Shown piece by piece: positions 52,139-59,345 of a DNA stretch of 64,000 bases. How positions within the stretch are numbered: position 1 is the first letter of the stretch; each line of letters opens with the position of its first letter. The notes under the pieces were generated by a model that was not told the DNA's origin, ran no database searches, and worked only from the letters and a program-made list of their open reading frames with translations. This stretch comes from Geodermatophilus obscurus DSM 43160 (GTDB lineage Bacteria > Actinomycetota > Actinomycetes > Mycobacteriales > Geodermatophilaceae): contig NC_013757.1 in NCBI RefSeq assembly GCF_000025345.1, positions 434,001 through 498,000 of the forward strand, in the 5' to 3' direction. Both the position numbers and the translations under genes were made by a program.

Positions 52139-52149
52139 CCCGTCCGGGT
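52139..52149 (-). promoter_or_regulatory. third copy of the ACCCGGACGGG motif
   Basis: CCCGTCCGGGT on the plus strand is the exact reverse complement of the 11-mer at 40185 and 46409. It sits upstream of the -10 hexamer of the GT2-deacetylase operon. Confidence 0.35.
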
Positions 52150-52308
52150 TGTCCACGAGGGGGCGCGACAGGGGTGTGATGCGGGGCTCTGACGCGAGAG
52201 GGTGGGGCCGTGACACGCGAACCCCGGCTCGTTACTGATAGTGTGCGCATCGCTACTGTTGCGCGCCGCTACGGGCCGTGGCGGACGACCGATGCGGAGG
52301 ACGCAGCT

Positions 52309-52530
52309 GTGCACCCACTGGGCTCAGATCCAGTTCCGGCTCCCCTGGTGAGCCGCCCCCCGTCGCTGCGTCTCGTCGAGGCCGCCGTCTCCGCCGTGGC
52401 TGCCGACGGTCGCTCCTGCGGCTGCGGGCACGGCAGGCAGGCCCACGAGCACTACCGCCGGGGCACCGACTGCGCCCTGTGCGCCTGCGCCCGGTACCGC
52501 CGGCCGCGCTTCGGCCTGTTCAGCCGCTGA
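52309..52530 (+). CDS. small Cys/His-rich protein
   Basis: 73 residues. The second half holds CGCGHGRQAHEHYRRGTDC followed by ALCACARYRRP: six cysteines and three histidines arranged as a probable zinc-binding knuckle. Short proteins with this pattern are common in actinobacteria and have no assigned function. The GTG at 52309 has GGAGG about nine bases upstream. It stands divergent from the GT2 and convergent with the A-T-TE gene. Confidence 0.6.
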   Translation: MHPLGSDPVPAPLVSRPPSLRLVEAAVSAVAADGRSCGCGHGRQAHEHYRRGTDCALCACARYRRPRFGLFSR

Positions 52531-52584
52531 ACGGTCGGGCTTGCCGACCGCCCGCGGGGCCGGCGGGGCCCGACCCCGGATGCG

Positions 52585-55500
52585 TCAGGACCGGCGCAGC
52601 TGCGCCGCCGTCCGGAGCGCCAGTGACATCTGCACCGCCAGCGCGACGACGTGCCGCCCGGCCAGCAGGTCGTGGTGCGGGCCCGGGACGGAGACGACCT
52701 CCAGTCGCGGTGCGGCGGCCCGCCACGCCGACATGAAGTGCCCGGACACCGGGATGCGCCGGCGCGCCCGGAAGTACGTCGCCCGCCCGTCATAGTGCTG
52801 CAGCCGGTGCCGGGCGTAGACCGCCCCGGAGCGGTCCAGCGCCTGCTGGTCGGCCGGCCGGGTCTCCGGCCGCAGCCGCTGGCGGACCACGTCGCGCAGC
52901 GGCCGGTCCGCCAGCCCGGGGATCAGCGCGCCGATCTCGCCGGTGAGGCGGTGCAGGCGGCGGCGCACGGGGGGGAGGCTGTCCTCCGGCGGCAGCGGGT
53001 CGAGCAGGCCCAGGAACTCGACCTCCCGTCCGGCCGCCCTCAGCCGCCGGGCCGTCTCGAACGCGACCAGCCCGCCGAAGGAGAAGCCGGCCAGTCGTAG
53101 CGGGCCCTCCGGCCGCGCCGCGACGATGGTCGCGGCGTGCTCGTCGGCCAGGTCGTCGATCGGCTTGCGGCTGCCGTCGGGGTGCACGAGGTCGGCGCGG
53201 ACGCCGTACACCGGCCCGACCCCGACCAGCAGCTCGGCCAGCGTCCGGTACACCTCGACGCCGCCCCACGCATCGTTGAGCAGGAACAGCGGGGGCGCCG
53301 CCGGGTTGCCCGCCGCCAGCAGCAGCACGGCCGTGGCGTCCGCCGCCGCCGCGACCGCCGCGGCCAGGCCGGGGATCGTCGGGTCGGCGAGGAACTGCTC
53401 CATGGTGACGTCGGCGTCGAGCTCCAGTTGGAGCCGTCGCAGCAGCGTCATGGACTGGCGGGAGGTGCCGCCGAGGTCGAAGAAGTCCGTGATGCCGGCG
53501 TGCGGCACCACGCCGAGGTCGCGCCAGATCGTGGAGACCACCGCCGTGACCGCGGCCGTGTCGCCGGGCGGGACTGCGGGTCGTGGCGCGGCGGGCGGCC
53601 GGCCGGATCCCGACCGCGGCTCCGGGACCGGCAGCGCGGTGCGCTCGGTGGCGGTCCGCAGGGCAGCAGTGATGCCCGCCAGCGAGCCGGGGTTGCGCAG
53701 CGCGTCGACGTTGACCACCCGGTCGCCGTTGACGGTGTCGCGGGCCGCCTTCTCCGAGACCTTCCCGCTGTGCGTCAGCGGCACCTCGGGGACGGCCAGC
53801 ACCAGTGCGGGCACGTGCGCGGCGGTCGCCTGGCTGCGCAGCGTCGTCCGGATGCGGCGCTCGAGCTCCCCGTCGAGGACGGCGCCGCCGTGCAGCTGCA
53901 CCAGCAGCACCAGCCGGGTGGCGCCGGGCGTGGTCGGGTGCCGCTGTTCCACCGCGACCGCCTGGGCGATCTCCGGCAGGCCCTTGAGGATGCGGTAGAT
54001 CTCGGCCGGCCCGATGCGGATGCCGTCGATGTTGAGGACGCCGTCCGAGCGGCCGTGCACGCGGGCGGTGCCGTCCGGGGCGAGGTCGACGACGTCGCCG
54101 TGGGTCCACACCCCCGGGTGCTCGGTGTAGTAGGCACCGTGCAGCCGGGAGCCGTCGGGATCGCGCAGGAAGCGCACCGGGCGGGACGGGAACGGACGGC
54201 GGCAGACCAGCTCGCCCGGCGGCCCGACGACCGCGTGACCCCCGGCGTCGAGCGCGGCGACGTCCAGGCCGAGGCTGAGCGCCTGACTGCGGCCCCGCAC
54301 CACCGGCAGCTCGGGGTGGCCGAGCACGAAGCAGCCGATGATGTCGGTGCCACCGCTGATCGACTGCAGCGGCTGCGGACCGACCGCTGCGGCGAACCAG
54401 TCGAACTGCCAGTCGTGCAGCACCGAACCGGTGGACATGACCGCACGCAGCGCGCTCAGGTCGAACACCTCGGCCGGGCGCAGCCCGGTGTCCTGCGACA
54501 GCTGCTGGTGGGCCGGGCTCGTGCCGAAGACGGTCACCCGCTCCTCCGCCGCCAGTCGCCAGAGCGTCTCCGGGCCGGGCACCGGACCGTCGTAGAGGAC
54601 GATGCCGGCGCCCACCGCCAGCGCGGACAGCTGCCAGTTCCACATCATCCAGGCGGTGGTGGTCTGGAAGTACAGCGTGTCGCGGGCGTCCAGGTCGCCG
54701 TGCAGCCGGTGTTCCTTGAGGTGCTCCAGCAGCGTCCCGCCGATGCCGTGCACCATCGCCTTCGGCGGCCCCGTCGTGCCCGACGAGAACATCACGAACA
54801 GCGGGTCGTTGAACGGCATCCGGGGCCACGGCGTGCGCGGGGTGTCCGGGCCGAGGTCCGACAGCAGGTCGGCCAGCCGCACCACGCGCACCCCGCGCAG
54901 CGACGGCAACGGGAGGACGTCGAGGACGACGACGGTGCGCACCGTCGGCAGCCCGGCCACCACCTGGTCGAGCAGGTCGCCGTCGGTGCCGTCCCAGCCG
55001 GTGGCGCCGGTGCGGTCGAGTGCCATGAGCGCCGGCTCCACCTGGGTGAACCGGCCCAGCAGTGCGGCCGGCCCCATGTCGGGCATGCCGGAGGAGAGGG
55101 TGGCGCCGAGCGCCGCGGTGGCCAGCGCGGCGACGACCGCGTGGCCGTTGTTGGCCGCGACCACCACGACGCGGTCGCCGGCGCCGACTCCCAGGCGCGC
55201 GAGCGCGGTCGCCGTCCGGTCGACGTCCTCGCGCAGCTCCGCGCGGGTCCAGCGGTCGCGGCTGCCGTCGCCGTGCACGGAGGTGAGGCAGACGGCGCCG
55301 TCGTCGACGCCCGGCAGGGGACGGAGCAGGTTCTCGGCGTAGTTGAGGGAGACGGCGGGGAAGAAGACCGCCGTCTCGACGTCGTCGCCGGTGCAGACCG
55401 GGTCCGCCGAGCCCTCCCACGCCGGCCCGGCCCAGTCGAGGAACAGCCGCCAGAAGTCGCGGAACTCCTGCACCGACCACTCGTGGAGCGCCACCGCGTT

Positions 55501-55605
55501 CCCGAGGTCGCGACCCGCCGCGACCTCTGCGCGGTCACGGAAGTCGGCCACCTGCGGTCGGCGGACGGGGGCGGTGGGTCGAGGGGCACGGCGGCTGGTG
55601 GTCAC
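52585..55605 (-). CDS. adenylation-carrier-thioesterase (A-T-TE) protein, acetoacetyl-CoA-synthetase-like
   Basis: 1006 residues in three parts. Residues 1-655 are an adenylation domain that follows acetoacetyl-CoA synthetase: early FRDFWRLFLDWAG, VSLNYAENLL, MFSSGTTGPPKAMVHGIGG (272-290), ISGGTDIIGCFV (416-427), THGDVVDLAPDG and GRSDGVLNIDGIRIG (518-532), with the late lysine near 615 in SGKVSEKA. Residues 685-755 are a carrier domain with Ser715 in DLGGTSRQSM. Residues 770-1006 are an alpha/beta-hydrolase thioesterase with Ser842 in GFSFGG and a His at 977-978 in GPHHD. It should activate a short acid, load it on the carrier, and release or transfer it. The start GTG overlaps the PPTase stop (GTGA). 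Confidence 0.85.
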   Translation of the reverse strand: MTTSRRAPRPTAPVRRPQVADFRDRAEVAAGRDLGNAVALHEWSVQEFRDFWRLFLDWAGPAWEGSADPVCTGDDVETAVFFPAVSLNYAENLLRPLPGVDDGAVCLTSVHGDGSRDRWTRAELREDVDRTATALARLGVGAGDRVVVVAANNGHAVVAALATAALGATLSSGMPDMGPAALLGRFTQVEPALMALDRTGATGWDGTDGDLLDQVVAGLPTVRTVVVLDVLPLPSLRGVRVVRLADLLSDLGPDTPRTPWPRMPFNDPLFVMFSSGTTGPPKAMVHGIGGTLLEHLKEHRLHGDLDARDTLYFQTTTAWMMWNWQLSALAVGAGIVLYDGPVPGPETLWRLAAEERVTVFGTSPAHQQLSQDTGLRPAEVFDLSALRAVMSTGSVLHDWQFDWFAAAVGPQPLQSISGGTDIIGCFVLGHPELPVVRGRSQALSLGLDVAALDAGGHAVVGPPGELVCRRPFPSRPVRFLRDPDGSRLHGAYYTEHPGVWTHGDVVDLAPDGTARVHGRSDGVLNIDGIRIGPAEIYRILKGLPEIAQAVAVEQRHPTTPGATRLVLLVQLHGGAVLDGELERRIRTTLRSQATAAHVPALVLAVPEVPLTHSGKVSEKAARDTVNGDRVVNVDALRNPGSLAGITAALRTATERTALPVPEPRSGSGRPPAAPRPAVPPGDTAAVTAVVSTIWRDLGVVPHAGITDFFDLGGTSRQSMTLLRRLQLELDADVTMEQFLADPTIPGLAAAVAAAADATAVLLLAAGNPAAPPLFLLNDAWGGVEVYRTLAELLVGVGPVYGVRADLVHPDGSRKPIDDLADEHAATIVAARPEGPLRLAGFSFGGLVAFETARRLRAAGREVEFLGLLDPLPPEDSLPPVRRRLHRLTGEIGALIPGLADRPLRDVVRQRLRPETRPADQQALDRSGAVYARHRLQHYDGRATYFRARRRIPVSGHFMSAWRAAAPRLEVVSVPGPHHDLLAGRHVVALAVQMSLALRTAAQLRRS

Positions 55606-56306
55606 GGAGTTCCCAGGGGGTCGGCCGCGGCGGCGGCGGGACGGGTGAGGCGGAGGGCGACGCTGCCCACCCAGCCCTCGGGGAGGTCGATGGAACGGAG
55701 CTCCCAGTCGCCGGTGCGACCGGGTGCCCGCCCCGCGGAGGGGGTGACGACGGTGGCCGGGTGGGAACGCAGGCCGACACCCAGACCCTTGAGCACCGCC
55801 TCCTTCTGCGTCCAGCAGCGAGTGAGTACCTCCGGCTGCTGCGCGGCGGGGAGGGCGGCGACGGCGGCGTGCTCGCCGGCGGTCAGCCAGCCCTCGGCGG
55901 CGGTGTCCGCGAGCGGCAGGTCGCGCACCCGCTCGATGTCGACACCGACGCGGGCGCCGGAGGCCACGGCGACCACGCCGAGCCCGGCGCTGGCCGAGCA
56001 GCTGACGTCGAGCCCGGAGCCTGCCGCGGCACCGGTGAGCTCAGGGCGGCCCGGGGGCAGCGTGAGCGGGACGTCGGCGGGCGCCAGGCCGAGCACCGCG
56101 CCGAGCGTCTCGCGCAGCGCAGCGCGCAGGAGCAGCCGGCGGGCGGCGACCTCGGCGGTGCCGCGGTCGGCGTGCGCGCACTCGGCGGGAGTGAGGGAGG
56201 ACCGGGCGGACCCGGTCGCCCGGCCACCGGGGGTGAGGTCGACCAGGCGGAGCAGGAGGTCCCCGGCGACACCGGTCGGTGCCGTGGGGCCTGCCGTGCT
56301 GCTCAC
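55602..56306 (-). CDS. Sfp-type 4'-phosphopantetheinyl transferase
   Basis: 234 residues. It converts apo carrier domains to holo form using CoA. The two family signatures are clear: VGVDIERVRD at about residue 117 (metal aspartate and glutamate) and CWTQKEAVLKGLGVGL at about 163 (WxxKEA). Length is standard for the Sfp group. Its stop overlaps the start of the A-T-TE gene, so the two are made together, and the A-T protein at 40327 would be a second client. The GTG at 56306 is leaderless. Confidence 0.9.
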   Translation of the reverse strand: MSSTAGPTAPTGVAGDLLLRLVDLTPGGRATGSARSSLTPAECAHADRGTAEVAARRLLLRAALRETLGAVLGLAPADVPLTLPPGRPELTGAAAGSGLDVSCSASAGLGVVAVASGARVGVDIERVRDLPLADTAAEGWLTAGEHAAVAALPAAQQPEVLTRCWTQKEAVLKGLGVGLRSHPATVVTPSAGRAPGRTGDWELRSIDLPEGWVGSVALRLTRPAAAAADPLGTP

Positions 56307-56313
56307 GGGACCG

Positions 56314-56319
56314 AGCCTA
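56314..56319 (-). promoter_or_regulatory. -10 hexamer TAGGCT, leaderless PPTase/A-T-TE operon
   Basis: On the minus strand TAGGCT ends 7 nt before GTG 56306. The plus-strand sequence CCCCCGACCGGGG at 56362-56374 resembles the ACCCGGACGGG sites with two changes. Confidence 0.45.
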
Positions 56320-56418
56320 GGGAGATCCCGCAGGTCCCGGGGCGGTTTTCCATGCCGGTGTCCCCCGACCGGGGAGGCACGTCCCCTCGAGCGGGGTCAA
56401 CCGGACCGGTGTCGGCGG

Positions 56419-57267
56419 TCAGACCGCCCGCCAGGCGGCCACCCAGTCGATGAGGACGTGTCCCTCGGCGTCAGCCGGCGGGGCCTCCACGGACAGCTCG
56501 GTCTCGATCTGCAGCACCCAGCGCATGGGGTCGACCGGGATCGCCGCAGGATCCGTCGTGGTCCACGCCCGGTCGTCGAGCACGAAGGTGACCCGGCCCG
56601 GCGCCCACTCGATGGTCGCGGTGTGCCAGTCGTCCATCGACGCGCCGGTGCGGATGGAGAAGGCGTTGACCGATGGGTCGCCGGTGATGTCGTGGGAGTT
56701 GCCGACGATCTCGTCGCCGAGCCCGCCCTCCGGGAAGTCGATCTCGCCCTCGGACCAGTCGTCGCTCGACGGCCACAGCAACCAGGCGATCTTGTAGCCG
56801 GGGACCTGGTCGGCGCGGAACCGGACCGCGTAGCGTCCGTGCACCTGGCCGTCCCACCACTGCCCGTCAGGCGTGGGCGTCAGGGCCATGACCTGCGGAG
56901 TGTCGTCCCGGGTGTGGACCCGGACGTCGACCAGGCCGTCCTGCACGGTGGTCGTCGTGGCGCTGTTGTAGACGCCCTGGTGGGACTCGCGCCGACCGAG
57001 GTCGCGTGAGGTGTCACGGGCGCCGTCGTACTCGGCCCAGCCGGGGTAGACGTCGGTGAACTCGCCGAGGTCGGCGTCGGCGTCGAAGTCCTCGGCGAGC
57101 ACGAGCTCCCAGCCCGGCAGGTCGGAGGCGGGGGCGGGCGAGGTGGGCCGAGGCGTGAGGACCTCCTCGTCCTGCAGCACGACGATGCCGGCGACGACGA
57201 GCGCGACGACTGCCGCCCCGCCGACCAGCAGCGGGCCGCGCCTGCGCCTTCGGCTGTCTCGGAACAC
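56419..57267 (-). CDS. membrane-anchored GH16 family glycoside hydrolase
   Basis: 282 residues. A short Arg-rich start and one helix (GGAAVVALVVAGIVVL) anchor it with the enzyme outside. The GH16 catalytic motif is EIDFPE at residues 175-180 (nucleophile Glu175, Asp177, acid/base Glu180), with WLLWPSSDDWSEG before it and WHTATIEWAPGRVTFVLDD after. GH16 enzymes cut beta-1,3/1,4-glucans, galactans and related glycans; in an exopolysaccharide locus it may trim or release the polymer. The GTG at 57267 is leaderless. It lies downstream of the YdjM-like gene on the same strand. Confidence 0.85.
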   Translation of the reverse strand: MFRDSRRRRRGPLLVGGAAVVALVVAGIVVLQDEEVLTPRPTSPAPASDLPGWELVLAEDFDADADLGEFTDVYPGWAEYDGARDTSRDLGRRESHQGVYNSATTTTVQDGLVDVRVHTRDDTPQVMALTPTPDGQWWDGQVHGRYAVRFRADQVPGYKIAWLLWPSSDDWSEGEIDFPEGGLGDEIVGNSHDITGDPSVNAFSIRTGASMDDWHTATIEWAPGRVTFVLDDRAWTTTDPAAIPVDPMRWVLQIETELSVEAPPADAEGHVLIDWVAAWRAV

Positions 57268-57275
57268 GACTCGCC

Positions 57276-57281
57276 AGGGTA
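57276..57281 (-). promoter_or_regulatory. -10 hexamer TACCCT, leaderless GH16 start
   Basis: On the minus strand TACCCT ends 8 nt before GTG 57267. No ribosome site is seen. Confidence 0.4.
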
Positions 57282-57323
57282 CCGCTGGGGCGCTGTGCCT
57301 CGCTCTGCGCACGCAGGTCGCCC

Positions 57324-57929
57324 CTACGGTCGGGTGACGACCGACCGGGTGGGGGTGCGCAGCTGCCGGGCGACGGCGACCAGCGTCACCCCCACCAGGG
57401 CGGCCGCGTAGAGCGGGTAGGGGACCTGCGCGGCCCCGGGCAGCGGCCACAGCAGTGGGACGCCGGGACCGGTGGCGAGGTCGCGGACCAGGTGCAGCGC
57501 GACGCCGCAGGCCAGGCCGGCCAGGGCGCAGCGGTACCGGCGGACGGCAGCCGCGGCGGCCAGGAGCAGCAGGACCGTGGCCATCGAGTGCGTGACGGGG
57601 CGGCCGCCGTCCCCGGCGACGGCGTCGCCGTAGAGGTACAGCGGTCCGTGGTCGACGTCGATGGCCACGGCGCCGACCAGTGCCCACGACCAGAGGGGCC
57701 GCGTCCCGGCGGGGAGCGCGACGAGGACGAGGCCGGCGGTGATGAGGTGGGCCGGCTCGTCGAGCAGCCCCACCACCGGCAGCGGCCACCGCCGCGACTC
57801 GGCGACGAGGTCGAGGACGGCGACGACCGCCAGCGCGACGAACGGCAGCGCGGCCCGGCCCCAGGGCCGGCGCGCGCGCCGCTCGGGGCGCTGCCGGTCT
57901 GCCGGAGCCGAGCCGCCCGCCGGGGTCAC
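57324..57929 (-). CDS. YdjM-like membrane-bound metal-dependent hydrolase
   Basis: 201 residues with about five helices. The metal-binding pattern of the YdjM family is visible: EPAHLITAGL, AIDVDHGPLYLYG, RPVTHSM and LHLVRDLATGPG, giving His/Asp ligands on the membrane face. The family's role is poorly known; some members are called LexA-binding inner-membrane proteins. The GTG at 57929 overlaps the TGA of the GT2 upstream (GTGA), so the two are coupled. Confidence 0.75.
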   Translation of the reverse strand: MTPAGGSAPADRQRPERRARRPWGRAALPFVALAVVAVLDLVAESRRWPLPVVGLLDEPAHLITAGLVLVALPAGTRPLWSWALVGAVAIDVDHGPLYLYGDAVAGDGGRPVTHSMATVLLLLAAAAAVRRYRCALAGLACGVALHLVRDLATGPGVPLLWPLPGAAQVPYPLYAAALVGVTLVAVARQLRTPTRSVVTRP

Positions 57930-58780
57930 GCGGTGCGGACGGGGGTCTCCGCGGTGGCGACCTGCGGGCGGACCGGGACGACCTCGGCCTGCGGCGCGCG
58001 ACCCCGGCGGTTGGACCGTTCGACCACGAGCGCACGCAGCACGCGGACGCCGTCGCGCCAGGTGTTGAGGTTGCTCTCCCCGTGGATGCGCTCGAACTCG
58101 TAGCTCGGCACCTCGACGATGTGCATCCGGGCCTTGGCCATCCGGGTGTTGATGATCGTCTCGATCTCGAACCCGTCGCCCCACAGCTTGTCCTCGCGGC
58201 CGCGGTCGCCGGCGTCGAGCTCCAGGGCCGGCAGGCAGTCCGACCAGAAGGCGTTGTAGCCGTAGCAGAGGTCGGTGTACCGGGTGCCGAAGAACAGGTT
58301 GGCGATCCGGTTGAGCCACCGGTTGCCCCACTTGCGGGTGCGGGTGATGTCGGCACTGCCGCCGCCGTTGGCGAACCGGGTGCCCTTGGCGAAGTCCGCG
58401 CCGTCGGTGAGCGCCTGGACGAAGCGCGGGATCTCCCGCGGGTCGGCCGACCCGTCGGCGTCCAGCATGACCACGATGTCACCCGTGACTGCGGCGAAAC
58501 CGCAGGCCATGGCGTTGCCCTTGCCCCGGCGGTTCTGCAGCACGATCCGCACGTCGGGACGCAGCGAGCGGGCGACCTCGATGGTGTCGTCGACGCTGCG
58601 GCCGTCGACGACGATCACCTCGTGCACGTCCTCGGGGATGAGGGCGAAGACGTGCGGGAGGTTCTTGGCCTCGTTGAACGTCGGGACGACGACGCTCACG
58701 CGCGGCGCGCCGATCCGCGTCACGGTGGGGTGGTGGGGCAGCGAGTGCGGGCGCAGCTCGATGACCTGTCGCGAAGGCAT
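57926..58780 (-). CDS. GT2 glycosyltransferase, dolichol-phosphate mannosyltransferase-like; copy B
   Basis: 284 residues, nearly identical to copy A (36950-37855) from VSVxxPTFNEAKNLPHVF to NTWRDGVRVLRAL, including runs of more than 100 identical bases, but with different N- and C-termini. The same polyprenyl-phosphate sugar transfer is expected. Both copies lack the C-terminal membrane helices seen in some relatives. The ATG at 58780 has GAGAGGAC about nine bases upstream. Confidence 0.88.
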   Translation of the reverse strand: MPSRQVIELRPHSLPHHPTVTRIGAPRVSVVVPTFNEAKNLPHVFALIPEDVHEVIVVDGRSVDDTIEVARSLRPDVRIVLQNRRGKGNAMACGFAAVTGDIVVMLDADGSADPREIPRFVQALTDGADFAKGTRFANGGGSADITRTRKWGNRWLNRIANLFFGTRYTDLCYGYNAFWSDCLPALELDAGDRGREDKLWGDGFEIETIINTRMAKARMHIVEVPSYEFERIHGESNLNTWRDGVRVLRALVVERSNRRGRAPQAEVVPVRPQVATAETPVRTA

Positions 58781-59345
58781 GAGACGGGTGTCCTCTCTAG
58801 GACGGGCCCGGTTTCGCCTCTGCTCCCCGCCGGGCTATGGCGACCAGGTGCGCCCGGCGGATCATCACTACCCGTTCGTGGTGGTGCTGACCGTGTTGTC
58901 GTGGACCAGGCCGCGACGCCAGTCGCAGCCACCCGGGAGCCCCGCCACGTCCACCCGCGCGATGCGGTGAACGGTGACTCTCCGTGGCTCCAGAGGTCTG
59001 ATTGCATTACTACCGGGTCGGCTTCCGTGCTCGCAACCGCGAACACCGAGGCCTCTGCCGCATCCGGAGGCGCCAGCGCCGATCACGACGTGAGACGCAC
59101 CACGGGACACCGGCTTCCTGGGCCCGATGCGCGTGGCGGGTGCATCCCCGGCCTGACCTGCACGTTGGTCCGCAACCCCTCGAAGGGATGTGAGGGCCCG
59201 GCGGGTTCCTGGCGGGGCGCGGAGGCGGTCACCTGTCCGTGAGCGTTGTCACCTGGTCGGGTGCACTGCCAGCCCGTCGCCGGGGGCGGGCTGACGGCTC
59301 CCGGTGCCGGTCGGGCGTTCGCTGCGGGCGTCCCCGGGAGCGCCC
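58781..59345 (-). other. 565-bp gap without a supported gene
   Basis: The longest non-coding stretch outside the transposon cluster. It lies upstream of the GT2 copy B. I looked for a riboswitch or tRNA-like fold on the minus strand and saw no recognisable consensus. Composition is slightly less GC-rich around 58990-59040. Confidence 0.5.

Noticed and set aside
53137-57009. A plus-strand open frame of about 1290 codons opposite the A-T-TE and PPTase genes
   Set aside because: The composition is that of an antisense shadow and all domain motifs lie on the minus strand.
58781-59345. Riboswitch in the long gap upstream of GT2 copy B
   Set aside because: I compared it by eye with c-di-AMP, c-di-GMP-I and cobalamin patterns on the minus strand and saw no consensus core. 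A covariance search could still find one.
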